Shown piece after piece: positions 13,552 to 24,989 of a stretch of DNA of 64,000 bases. A program made the position numbers and the translations under genes. Below the pieces are notes generated by a model, which ran no database searches, had not been told where the DNA came from, and was given only the letters and a program-made list of their open reading frames with translations. Source of the stretch: Hippophae tibetana (taxonomy: Eukaryota > Streptophyta > Magnoliopsida > Rosales > Elaeagnaceae). The stretch covers positions 21,230,669-21,294,668 of the forward strand of contig CM072805.1 of assembly GCA_037013495.1 (NCBI GenBank), written 5' to 3'. Numbering within the stretch: the stretch's first letter is position 1; every line of letters begins with the position of its first letter.

Positions 13552-14090
13552 TCACCTTGACACATGCAAAGGTCACAAGTTATTCATCTTGGTCAAGGAC
13601 CAGGTCAACACTCTGACATTGAAGGGAGAGATAAGAACCTTGATCAGAAACCAAGTAAAACTCCATCTCCCACCATCTTACATCATGGGCTTATCATCTC
13701 GATTAAGAATCAGGTAGAGCGCCCTGACATATGCCAAGGTCATGAGTTGTTCACCTTGGTTGGTAACCAGGTCGACACTCTAATATTGAAGGGAGATATG
13801 AGCACCTTGGTCAAGAACCAAGTAAAGTTCCATCTCCCACCATCTTACATCATGAGTTGATCACCTCAATTAAGAACTAGGTACAGTGCCTTGATACATG
13901 CCAAGGTCACAAGTTATTCACCTTGGTCAGGAAAGAGGTTGACACTCTGACATTGAAGGGAGAGATGAGCACCTAAATTAGGAACTAGGTAAAACTCCAT
14001 CTCTCACCATCTTACATCACATGCTGGTCACCAGTTAAGAACCAGGTAAAGCACCCTGACACATGCAAAGGTCATAAGTTGTCCAAAATT
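13552..14090 (+). repeat. Tandem repeat, about 167-bp unit, just over three copies
   Basis: The phrase TGACACATGCAAAGGTCA and its variants begin units at about 13558, 13725, 13892 and 14057, giving periods of 167, 167 and 165 bp. Each unit contains GACATTGAAGGGAGAGAT and CTCCATCTCCCACCATCTTA. It is itself built of roughly 50-60-bp sub-units that share an AAGAACCAGGTAAA-like core (for example AGGACCAGGTCAACACTCTG and AAGAATCAGGTAGAGCGCCC). It lies inside the gypsy relic between the gag piece and the reverse-strand Transposase_28-like sequence. Parts stay open in one frame, but no protein is recognised. Confidence 0.85.
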
Positions 14091-14191
14091 GATTTTATAT
14101 TCCAAAAAATATGATTTACAAAGTATGAGCTCGTGACCACAAAAGCAAATGTGGCATCAAGCTCGAAAAGTAAAAGAACCAAGTCCAAAAA

Positions 14192-15800
14192 TTAATGACC
14201 CTCGTCCCCTACCTCTGCACCTACTACCTTTGGCCCATCCTCGCCCCCATTTAATCTATATTCCTCCTCTTTTCCTTCCTCTCTAGAAGGAGTATGCATA
14301 TATAGAGGAGTGACCGGGATATTAAGAATGCGATAATAATACTTGCCCATGTATTTTTTCTTGGCCTCCGTCTTAAAAGACTCTATGGCCAACTCATACC
14401 CCCTTTCTAAGCTTGCTCAAGATACTTGGCCATGACGTCAACCTTGACCTTTACCTTGTGGGCCTCTTTAGCAACAACCTCGAATTTCTTCTGATATCCT
14501 TCACATCTTTCCTAGGTCTCATCTTCAGCTCGCATTTTAGCTTCCTTGAGCTCAATAACATGTTTGGCATAATCATTCAGCTCAATGGTGGTCCTTTTCA
14601 ATTTTTCCTCCTTATCAATAGCCTCACCCTCCAACTTATTTTCTCTCGCCAGTTACGTGGCATACCTAGATCGAGTCTACACATGACCCTATTTTTTTGT
14701 GTCAACTCATCCTTCAAAATAGTTGTCATAAATAAAACACAAGGTACGAAGAAGCATACCTGATACAATTTATAATGGATGACATCGTTAGAGTCTGTAT
14801 CCTCGCAGATCGCCTCGAGCTGCTTCTCGAGCAATTCAATAGGAAGATGGCTCAAATAACGGTTGAGCTATGCCAAACCCCAATTTAGAACTATCCTATC
14901 CACATTCGTGGTAAGGTAATTCATCATGATGTTTCCCTTCCTTGAATCCCGGACAGAGTCTTTAGTCTTTTTAGAACCCGAGCATGGAGATGAAGTTCCA
15001 TGTTATTCTTGCAACGAGGATAGAGGCACACAAACGTTCAATGGCTCTAGTTTGAGCACAGACTCATCCATAGACACTTTCGTCTTCTTTTTTAGCGGCG
15101 AAGGGAAACCTTCCTAACCAAAGGATTTACTCCATTTCTTACTCTTATAAGAGCTCCCTTTAGAAACATGAGGTATAACCTTTTGGAAACTCACCCTTAT
15201 AGAAGTGAATTTACTCTACAAACAGGAAAAAAGCTAGGTAGTAGTAAGCTTTATGAGATCTATAAAACAAAAATGAGAGGTAATGTTAATTTCATCATGA
15301 TGTGCTAAAAAAGGAGAGAGAGCTCAAGGCTAGTTCACCATCATCAGTAACCACCTTGAATCGTCCCATAAAGTCCATTGGAATGGTTTAATACTTGGGA
15401 GGAACTTAGGGTTTACAAATGATCCTAATGGGGGCTTCACTGAACCATGCCTCATCAACCTGCACGCAACAAAACACAAGATGTTCAGTAAGTGCCTCCA
15501 AGGAGTTTTATCAGGGAGATAGTTCTGGATATTAGTTGCTTCGTGTCAAAACTCATGGTCTTGATGAAGGAACCCATATTCCTAATCACGACCTTAGTGT
15601 TATTCCAAACGCTCCTTATTAGTCTGGTGTCACTGGTAGGAGACTCCTACCGGCCTAAGACATAGAAAAAAATACTCTTTCCAATTTTTCTCATTCTCGA
15701 GGAGAGACACGTTCATATATCGGACCTACTTCACAGACATGTATACCCTCCTTGGATCTGTGGGGTTCTAATTTATGACGTAAGCCTCATTAAACTTGGT
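14192..15800 (-). pseudogene. Degraded 'gypsy-type transposon' (Transposase_28-like) protein
   Basis: On the minus strand, scattered frames carry features I associate with the plant gypsy-type transposon domain proteins. Near 15690 there is ENEKNWKEYFFLCL, like the usual WK.RFFFV motif. Near 14850 there is an RIVLNWGLA..LNRYLSHLP-type helix, followed by LEKQLEAICEDTDSNDVIHY. The C-terminal part is a charged tail, AIESFKTEAKKKYMGKYYY to a Gly/Glu-rich end at 14192. Stops and frameshifts break it throughout. A similar protein relic lies on the plus strand at 40.7-44.1 kb. Such ORFs occur in LTR retroelements, often non-autonomous ones. The assignment rests on motif memory only. Confidence 0.4.
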
Positions 15801-15849
15801 CATCTCTAAACATGAGGTATAACCACGATGCAATACATATGATCTTGAT

Positions 15850-18800
15850 ATTTGTTATTGGAAGTCCTAAGAGCTAATAGATTACAATATGAAATTTATA
15901 TCCGTGAAATTACCAAACACTCGTGAACTTCTCCTTTGGATTTACAGTTTACACCATCTCTTCATCAACTTTCTAATGCACTCACTAAACCTCTCCCTAA
16001 ACCAAGATTTTGTTCTTTGAGGAAAATCAAAAATATACTTGTGTTGATTCTTGTACAACTCACCATTTTCCTTCTTAATTTAAATTCCCATGAAGAAACT
16101 TAGATCTCCAAGTTCTTTAAAAGAAAATAAATCATTTAACAAGTGGGTGAGTTGCTTGAGATACTTACTATCACTACCTATATGTATAATGTCATCAATA
16201 TATACTAAAACAATTGTTATTCTCTTCTTATGTTTCTAGAAGAACATGGAGCTTTTTGCCTTGGAATTTTGAAAACCAAGATTGATGAGTGTGGAGGAAA
16301 GCTTCTAGAACCAAGTTCTTAGGAGATTGTTTAAGCCCATAGGATACCTTTTTAAGCTCACACACCAAGTAAGGGGAGGATTTGTCTTCAAAACATTGTG
16401 ATTGATATATATACATTTCATTTACTAACTCTTCATTTAGGAGATCATTGTTTGTATCTAGTTGTCTAATATCCCACTCAAGAGTTAAGAAGATGGTAAG
16501 AACAACTCTTATGGTTTGTGGTTTCACCATAGGATAGTAGGTTTCTAACACCCTATACTTTTGCTTATAACCTTTTGCTGCCACACATGATTTACCCTTG
16601 TCTAAAGTACTATCACACTTTAGCTTGACCTTATACTCCCATTTGTAAGTGATAGTTTTACAACCCTTTGATTTTGGGACCATGTGATACTGAACTAAGG
16701 CATTAAATTCATGTTGTATAGCTTTCTCCTATTCGAGAATACCTCTAGCCTCTTCATAGCATGAAGTTCATGAAGTTCATGACGTATGACAATGATAATG
16801 TAGGAAAAGAATTAGGTTTGTAACAACAACTTTAGATATAGTGCCCATAAGATGTATGTTAGTAACATGAGAATGAGCTAAAAAGAGTAAAATTCTTCAG
16901 CATTATGATGTACAAATGAAATCAGATTAAGAGGAATTATGTTGGTTATAGTTGGTGTATGTTGGACAACATGTTGAAATGAAGATAATGGAGAAGAATA
17001 CACAAGAGACTCGGATTGACTAGTAGACAAAAAGTGTAAAAGACTAGTAAGTACTAATGGTACACTAAAAGCTACATTAAGTGTAGCTATATGATAGGGA
17101 TTGTTGATAGAAATAAGGATTTTGAAGTCTAAAGTAGAGCATGTGAATATATTGAGTATGAAAATGGAAATTCTAAAAGAATAAGGCCAAAATTTTGTAG
17201 GCATTGAAATTTGAAATAACAAGATAAGACCTTTCTTAACCACTCCATGATTTATACTTTTCACTACACCATATTTTTCAGAGGTGTGTAGACAAGTGAT
17301 ACGATAAATAAGCCTTATAGATTGCAACTTAGTCATAAATAGGAATTTTCCTTTCCTATCAATTTGTACCTATTTAAGTTTGACAAAAAAAAAACTATCT
17401 TTCAACCATATTCATAAAGTTCATGAAAATTGTTTGAACTTGATTTTTGGTATGAAGAAAATAACTATACATGAATCAACTATGATCATCAACAATAAAG
17501 ATAAAGTATTTTGAATCTATATTTGACAATATTGGAGAATTCCAAATATTCATGTATATAAGATCAAATGCATGTTTTGCTAAGATATGATTAGAGTGAA
17601 AAGGAAGTTTGTGTGCCTTTGCTAAAGAACACATAGTACAACGATCATTATTGTTATTTAAGAAAGCACTTATATCATACTATGCTATTACCTTTTGAAT
17701 AATAACATTTGATAGATATATTACTCTCTTTTTCAGAACATTAGAAGTAACTACACCATAAAAAAGAGAGGAGTTAAGAGGATTGGAGTTACCAATAAAA
17801 TAGTTTGGAGTAAAAGAAGAAGCTTTGGCTGAGTCATGTAAGGTATATAAACCATCACATTCAAGGCCTTTAATGAGAACTATCTTTATGTGTGCCTTTT
17901 TTAAACAAAAAAAGTGAACATCAAACTCAATAGTAACATCATTATTAGTAAATAATTTATGAACAAAAACTATATTACTTTACATTTGAGGTGTGTGTAA
18001 GATATCTTTAAGAGAAAGTTGACATCCATAAATATAGACTACACTAGAACCTAAGTTATGAATGGAAAGAGATTCATCATTACCTAAAATTACAACCCAT
18101 TGGCCATCATATGGTTGATTTTGTTGGAGATCAGAGACACTTCTAATGAGATGGTTAGTTGCACTAGATTTAAGGAGCCACTGGTTAGCAACAGGTGGAG
18201 ATGAGTCCAAAGAAATAGAGAATGTAGTGGATGCAATAAAGGATGAGGAATGCACAAACTTTCCAAAAAGATCATGAAGTTTGAAACATTTATTTGCAGT
18301 ATGGCTTGGTTTAATGCAAATTTTACACATAGGTCGAGTACTAGAGAGTCTTGAAAAATCAGAATGTGTGAATGGCTTTTTGTTTTTTACCATTACTATT
18401 AGAATTTTGAGGCTTTCGAGTAGATTGAGAATTATATTGAAGAAAGTCATGTAAATTCTAGTTTGGATGACTTGGAGGTTGATTTGAAGAATCTGATATA
18501 GTTAAAGGTCTTTTAAAGGTAATAATAGGCATATGAGCTTGAAGCAAATTAGTCTTATCGTAAGTTTGTGACTGATGCTCGATTATTCTTTCATGTTGCA
18601 AATGAAAATTTTGAAACTCATCAAATGTATGATGACTAGGTTTTATTGAAAGAGATGAGATAAAAGTGTTATAACGATGATACAAGCCTCGAACTACATG
18701 ATTGTGATAATGAACTATTTCACCAATAGCAATTAGATTATCTGAATTGGACTTAATACGAATGAGATAATCATCAACTGTAGAATCATTCTTTCTCCCA

Positions 18801-19160
18801 GTTTGAAGTTGAATGTGAAGATTTGTAACTCTAACATGTGAAAAACCAGAGAATGCATTTTCAAGAGCAGTCCAATATTGAGTTGTAGTATCTCGTTGAA
18901 CAAGACAAACAGAGGCACTAGGTAAAACTAAAACAGAGACCTAACTCTTCACTGTACCATTTATCCTTGATCAATTTTCACACTTATGATTTGAAATATA
19001 AGAATAAGAAAATGTAGGCATCGAAATAGGATAAGAAACATCAATGATCTTATCGAGACCATATGCTAAGATAAGAGACAAAAAATTTCCCTCACCACAA
19101 AAGAAAGCTTGTTCGATTCAATTTGGTCGAAAAATTCATGTTAAGAGGATTAGGATTGAT
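15850..19160 (-). pseudogene. Ty1/copia element A, truncated gag-pol (gag, zinc knuckle, protease, integrase, partial RT)
   Basis: Read on the minus strand, the order is copia-like. A gag/UBN2 region (about 19160-18458) contains YWTALENAFSGFSHVRVTNL and FQNFHLQHERIIEHQS. A zinc knuckle CKICIKPSHTANKCF lies near 18320, then a protease-like region with WLLKSSATNHLIRSVSDLQ, where the usual DSGA is degraded to KSSA. Integrase remnants span 17960-16878, including HTSEKYGVVKS and FKILI...NPY. RT at 16683-16228 contains WEYKVKLKCDSTLDKGKS and DIRQLDTNNDLLNEELVNEM. The YIDDI motif lies at about 16200 and ELGDLSFFMGI at about 16100. Sequence stops being recognisable near 15850, so RNase H and the 3' LTR are absent. 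Many stops and frameshifts. Confidence 0.85.
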
Positions 19161-19296
19161 GAAATGCAAAGAACTTAAGCTTAACAAGAAATTATGATAG
19201 GGTTGATGAACAATCTCATTGACAATGATTTATCATTCAATGAATGACTAAAAAATGATCAATAAATCCAAATTTCAATAAATAGAATAATCATAG

Positions 19297-22000
19297 TTAG
19301 GAAACAACAAAGGTGGTTGGTTCCCTAAGAATGGAAATAGAAGTAGCAAAGGCACGATGTGCATGTGATAATCGGTCATAAGTAAGTGCATAAGATAGAG
19401 AATGAGAAGTACCTTTGTTATTGGACGATGTTGAGTTAGACGAAGGGAAGGACCGAGAAGGCAAGGAAGCTTCTACATGATGCTTATCAAGGTAGCTAGG
19501 AACATTGGTGGATCGGCGAAGCCTATGTGTGACTGGTGTTGGAAGAGTCATATGTGGTGCAAAAGTTGATGATGATGTTTCAAGAGATGAATTTTGAAGA
19601 TGAAGAATGTCTGAGTCGATTATTGGAAGGACAAATGGTGTATGATGAAGTGATGTATTTGGAGTGTTGACAACAGAAGTGAAATAAGGAAACACATGTT
19701 CATGAAAGATAACATCACGAGACACTAAAGTCTTGCTTATTTCCAAATTGTAGATACGATAACCTTTTATCCTAGATGAATACCCAATGAATATGCATCT
19801 ATATGATCTAGCATCAAACTTGGTGGGTCGATCATGGTGTGTAGACACAAAACAAAGAGAACCAAAAACACGAAGATGTTCATACCTAGTAACTTTGTGA
19901 AAAAGGATTTCAAATGGTGTTTTACCCTTGAGAATAGGTGTTGGAGTACGATTTATGAGGTATGTGGTTGTAAGAATGGAATCTTCCTAGAATTTTTTAG
20001 GGAGATTGGCTTGGAAGAGCAATACACGAGTGACATTGAGAAGATGATGGTGTTTGCTTTCAACAACACCATTTTGTTGAAGGGTAGAGACACAGTTGGT
20101 GTGATGGAGGATTCCTTTGGTAGAAAACAACTGGGTCATAGAGAATTCTGGTCTATTGTCGCTACGAATGATTTTAAATCTGGATGCAAATTGTGTTTCA
20201 ACAAGGTTAATGAAGGTGGTAAGAAATGTGCGTATATCAGATTTAGTATGTAAGAGATAGACACATATGCATCTTGAGTAGTCATCAACAATAGCGAGGA
20301 AATAATGTGCTCCATTAAGTGCTGGAATGTGATAGCCACCTCAAATATCGACATGAATTAGCTCAAAATGTGTTTTTGTATTTATGGAACTTAAAGGAAA
20401 TGGATTACGAGTTTGCTTAACTAATGGACAAATAGAACAATCACTAATGGAACAAAAATGTGTGTCGATGGAAAGAGAAATTACACGTAAACTGTTATTA
20501 GATAAATGACCAAGTCATTGATGCCAAAGATGAGAGTTGGTTGAAGCAGTATTTGAAACGGAGAAACATCTAGCATTTTCGAAAATAGTCAGGTAGTAGA
20601 GTCATACTTTCTCAGTTCCCATCCCAATTGTCTTTCCTGAGCATTTGTCCTAAACAAAGCACATATTATTAGTGAAGATGACATGAAAAAACATAGTTTG
20701 AGTTAGTTTGGCTACTGAAACCAAGTTTAATTTGAAGAAGGGAACACACAAGACATTATGGAGTATGCAATTATTGGAGAAATGTACAGTGCCAATATGT
20801 GTGACACGGGCAAGAGAATGATCAGGTAAATGCACATGCTGATTAGTGACTGAAATGCTGAAGCTCATAAGGTTTTAGGAACAGACCATGTGATCAGTTG
20901 CTCCTGTATCAAAAATCCAACGGGTTTTTGAATGGAAAACATTTGCACATAATGTGTTACCTGAAGAAGTAGTCACTTGACTTGCCATGCTACCTGATTT
21001 GGCTGATTGAGAAGTGTAAGAAGCTCATTATATTGGGCGGATGTAAGGTTGTGGGATGGTGTCTTTTGTCGGAGTTGCTTTCTTGAAAGTCAGTATGGTG
21101 GGCTTTGGAGGGGAAGACATAAATTTCATTTCTCTTATCTTGAATTGCTCTTTTCTTTCGACACATGTTGATGTCATGTCCACTCAAACCAGAGAAATTA
21201 CATTTGAGACACTTTCGACAGTTTTCAAAATTGTGTCCATTGAGACCACAAAAATCACATTTGAGGTGACTTCGATAATTATCAGAATTATGGCCGATAT
21301 TGTTGCATCGATTGCACTTGAGATGTGGGTTCCTTGGTGGGTAATTCTTGTGAGGATATTGTGGATGACTATCCTTGGCAACAAGTGCGGTAGCTTCTTG
21401 CAACCTTCCTATGGTTTGCGTGGAGACAACTCTCTGCTTTTCGTCTTGAACAATGAGTGAATATACCTTATTTATTATAGGTAAAGGTTCAAGTTGGAAT
21501 GATCAAGACTTATCATATCTCTATATTAGAGCAACCAACATATATATTTTCCAAATCCTTGAGTTTTCCATAGTTCTCGAGCTTACTTAACAAATTGGGA
21601 ATAATTAACATATATTCCAACTTGAGGGGGAATGCTAAAGAACTCGAGATCCAGCTGGTGGTAACCAACACACCAGTTGGAAATAGCCACCGACAGATTG
21701 GTGGGGAACAACAGGCTGTCCAAGAACATGCTTCTCCATAATTATGTTTATTTTTAATTATTACAATTTTGCTTCAGATTTTGTTGATGGCCTTTTGATT
21801 ATATCGTCAATAAATCCTTCTTTGTTTTTGGTGATGAGAGCCATGAGCATCGCATAACTCCAAATATGATAATTTTCTTGATTTAAGGATTGAGCCACTA
21901 GAACCATGCCCGGTTGGTCTAAGTGGTGTAGATATAATGAATGGCTAGGGTCATTATACCATTTTGGTAAAATAAGGTTGGTATTGGTAGTTGTAGACAT
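19297..22000 (-). pseudogene. Ty1/copia element B, 5' half of gag-pol (gag, CCHC, protease, integrase)
   Basis: The gag N terminus at 22000-21761 reads MSTTTNTNLILPKWYNDPSH then LNQENYHIWSYAMLMALI. A zinc-knuckle region at 21403-20990 has three Cys-rich modules (CNRCNNIGHNSDNYR, CDFCGLNGHNFENCR, CNFSGLSGHDINMCR). A protease/GAG-pre-integrase region lies at 20868-20650 (CILHNVLCVPFFKLNLVSVA). Integrase core remnants span about 20640-19850. The integrase C-terminal region at 19848-19297 carries DARSYRCIFIGYSSRIKGYR. The element stops at LREPTTFV, exactly where copia polyproteins pass into reverse transcriptase. RT, RNase H and the 3' LTR are missing. Gag is interrupted by an inverted LTR fragment at 21485-21770. 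Confidence 0.88.
21485..21770 (+). repeat. Inverted LTR fragment plus polypurine tract inside copia B gag
   Basis: The plus strand reads CCAACTTGAGGGGGAA (a polypurine tract) followed at 21633 by TGCTAAAGAACTCGAGATC. It continues through GGAAATAGCCACCGACAGATTGG to TTATGTTTATTTTTAATTAT. This is the beginning of the LTR found in opposite orientation at 22776-22572. So the 3' internal end and LTR start of a related copia element lie in reverse orientation within gag of element B. TCAAGTTGGAAT near 21490 and ATTCCAACTTGA near 21615 form a 12-bp inverted repeat bounding the internal part. Confidence 0.75.
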
Positions 22001-22559
22001 TATTATTGAGTAAAAAATTCAAAAAACGGGATAGAATTAAGTGTATTTTAGACAATAATGATTATTTATGAAACAAATAATGAATTGAAATATGCTTTAT
22101 TTTATAGAAAATGAGTCAAGGATTATAGAATAAAAAATTTGAGCCGAAGAACCGGCGTCTGGAGTGGCTGAAACGGTGGCTGGAACACTCAATCGACTGG
22201 AGCACTGAACCGGATGGAAGATCAAATTGGCTAAAGACTGAACCGGAACGAACGATGCGTCGTTTGCTTCAGAGGCGCGCTAAACGACTTGTTGTTTGAG
22301 TCATCTTTCTCAGTGCGAGTGCGTGTCATTCTGACGAGGCTGGTGAATCGCCGGTGAACTCAGACAAGGCACGTGGGAGCGCGTGGGTTAATGTTTTGGC
22401 TTGAAAATAATTACAGATTGGTTGGAATTTTCTGGATGTTATAATAGGATGAAATTGAAATTGTTTTTGTGAATCAAAATTTGTTTTGGAAAGAAACAAA
22501 ATTTGAAAGGAAGAAAAAAGAAACTGTGGGAGTTGGTTTTTCATAGAGCTATTTTATGA
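22001..22559 (-). other. Leader region of copia element B
   Basis: Between the primer site and the gag start, with no coherent domain. The minus-strand open frame at 22544-22326 is typical leader sequence (MKNQLPQFLFSSFQ) and is not called a gene. Confidence 0.5.
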
Positions 22560-22571
22560 GCTCTGATACCA
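22560..22571 (-). other. Copia primer-binding site of element B
   Basis: The minus strand reads TGGTATCAGAGC, the standard copia primer site complementary to initiator tRNA-Met, directly after an LTR ending in TTCTTACA. Confidence 0.9.
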
Positions 22572-22776
22572 TGTAAGAAATGATTTTATTGTATGAATAA
22601 ACAAATGTTTATAATATAATTTATACAAAAAAAAAAACAAAATTATAATAATTAAAAATAAACATAATTATGAAGAGACATGTTCTTGAATATCTTGTTG
22701 CTCCCTACCAATCTATTGATAGCTGTTTCCAGCTAATGTGTTGTTGACTTCAGCTAGATCTCGAGTTCTTTAAGAT
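22572..22776 (-). repeat. 5' LTR of copia element B
   Basis: On the minus strand it runs from about TATCTTAAAGAACTCGAGATC to ATTTCTTACA, immediately before the primer-binding site. It shares AAAGAACTCGAGATC, the central GGAAA...GATTGGT...GAACA block and TTATGTTTATTTTTAATTAT with the inverted fragment at 21633-21770. The outer boundary is approximate because the partner 3' LTR is missing. Confidence 0.8.
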
Positions 22777-22779
22777 ATA

Positions 22780-24430
22780 ATTATACACATAATATATAAA
22801 TAATATTATAATTATACCTAAATATAAATATTTTTTTATCATTATTCATTTGTAAATATAATAATAAAATATCTTTATAAATTAGCTATGTATTATGAAT
22901 ATAAATCATAAATAACCCTTATCAAAATTACATAAAACGTTCCCAATCTTCAAAACATACCGACTAAAAACCAATCATTCGGGCAGTTGTCCTTGAGTAA
23001 CATTCTTGAAAGCAAATATATATATATATATTGTTTAAGAATAAAACAAAACAATAATAATATTATTATAATAAAAAATTATTTAAATATATTTTTATTT
23101 TTATAAAAATATTAAAATAAGATAATCAGTAATTATTAAATAAATATTTCATGAAATTTTTATATTGATTATAACTTTAATATTATTAAATAATAAAATT
23201 TTAATCATGTTTCAATAATTTAATATGAAAAAATAATATTATTTATTTTAATTTATTATTTTTTTCAAGTTAAAGAAACAAAAACAGTATTTTTTTATAA
23301 TAATATTAACTTTTCATATAAAATTTGACTTGGGCGTACCTTTTAAAAGAATAATAATAAATTGTTAGAAAATAATTAATATACTTTTAAACAAATTCAA
23401 ATGACTTTTCAGGCAACGTCACATATGTTTCTCTAACACATAATCTGGGTGGTAGACTCGTCGTTCACCTAGTAGTCGAATTAGCAGTAGATAAGAATAT
23501 TTTATTTCTTCTATATATAAATAATTTAGTCATTTGAGATAAATTTATTTTTATACATTTTTAATAATATATATATTTGTTACTGTATAACATTAAAGAA
23601 CATATATTTTTTATCTTGTTAGAATTTTTTTTTTCAAGATGATTAAAAATAAAACTATATAAATATGAATGTGTTATGTTGTACAATTAAATCATACTTT
23701 TTTATTTGATTAAAGTAATAAAAAATTTAAATATAGAATAAATGTCTATTTGATAACTATTTCAACATCTAATTCTCAATTTTAATTTTTAATAACCATT
23801 TCAATTTTCAATTTTAATTATTAAATTTTTTAAATTTTGAAATGGATATATTTGATAACTCAATTTCAATTTTTATTTTTTAATTTTGAAATTTGACCAA
23901 ATTTTAAAATTAAAAAAAAGTTAGATTTGAAATTAATTTTTTGTTTGAAAAAAAATTAAAAGTTAATAACCCAATCCTACTCAATGTTACTTAAAATGAT
24001 TATAAAGACAAAATTTAATAAAAAATTATCAAAAAATAAGTTAAAAATTGAAGTTTAAAGTTTATAAAATTAAAAATTTATAATCAAACAAGTTCTATTT
24101 AAATTTAAATTTTTACTTTTTAAAATTGAAACTAAAAATTTACTATCAAAGCTTTTATTTTTTGAAATTAAAATTTCAATTCTTAAATTAAAGAATTGAA
24201 AATTAAAATGATTATAAACTAATTCCTTTCGTAGTTTGGATTCAAGAGGAAGAGGCCTCTGTCTGAAGACGGTTATTAGATAACTAAATAAAGAATAATG
24301 CTTTACATTGACTTTCTGTCTATGTACAAATGAGAAATCCACTTTAAAAGAATCATGTTCACACTCCAAAATGTTATGAGAACATTTAAAATGTCCAAAA
24401 ACATCTTACTTGTTTAATGCTTACTCTCCC
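22780..24430. other. AT-rich intergenic region; possible decayed MITE at 23735-24230
   Basis: No gene. From about 23735 the sequence TATTTGATAACTATTTCAA and AATTTTAATTATTAAA-type blocks recur. The far side (to about 24230) holds near-complementary AATTGAAAATTAAAATGATTAT. This suggests an old inverted-repeat element, but the ends are too degraded to define. Confidence 0.35.
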
Positions 24431-24434
24431 TAAT

Positions 24435-24989
24435 TTATAAGCAACTATTTTGTTGCACTATGCCAAAAGCTTTCCTATCAACATGGCCGCACGATGATTG
24501 AGCCACTTTTTTTTCAGGTAAGTTAGATGAGAATTTTCTAATACGATACTGCTACAAGGATTTTTCACACTACATTCGAACATTATCGCAACTGATGTAG
24601 TTTATCTCCCTGAGCGTTTCGGAACAAGATGTTACTAATGTTGACGCCAAAAACCTGTAATTTTCAATTCATAAACTATGTTAGATCTCAAATTTACACC
24701 ATTAACGGCTATAAGACATGTATTGTTTTGTCAATATTAATGTTCATAATCTTACCTGACCGGAATAATTGATGTTTTGTGTGCAATAATTTTGGTTAAT
24801 CTCTATAGGATTTTGAACATCCTGCATACGATAATAGCATCAAGGGATTGTACACCTTCAACAAATCCTTTGCTAGGTCTAGCCCACGACTTTACCCCAA
24901 GTCCATTCCGAGTATTAGTAAAAGTTGTGTTTCTAACCGTCACGATTTGAACCCTTTCCGCTTCAAAATCCTTGGCTAGGCTTCCAATG
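24435..24989 (-). pseudogene. Polygalacturonase (GH28) pseudogene, 3' exons
   Basis: On the minus strand, after acceptor TTTTCATAG, come IGSLAKDFEAERVQIVTV, then TRNGLGVKSWARPSKGFVEG, then after a one-base frame change DVQNPIEINQNYC and INYSGQ. A donor GTAAGA follows. After an ATTACAG acceptor come VFGVNISNILFRNAQG, a further frame change, FECSVKNPCSSIVLENSHLT, another frame change, and SSCGHVDRKAFGIVQQNSCL with stop at 24437-24435. These match the C-terminal third of plant pectin-cleaving polygalacturonases (GSLG, KSW.R, QNYC, C...NPC, terminal SC). The catalytic GDDC segment is not convincingly present. A possible trace reading TCDDLRVNTG lies near 25220. Frameshifts make it a pseudogene. 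Confidence 0.78.

Noticed and set aside
13552-14090. CRISPR-like array
   Set aside because: The repeats are contiguous tandem units without unique spacers, in plant nuclear DNA.
19834-20253. 139-residue plus-strand frame
   Set aside because: Antisense shadow of the minus-strand copia integrase region.
21056-21460. 134-residue plus-strand frame
   Set aside because: Antisense shadow of the zinc-knuckle-rich copia gag.
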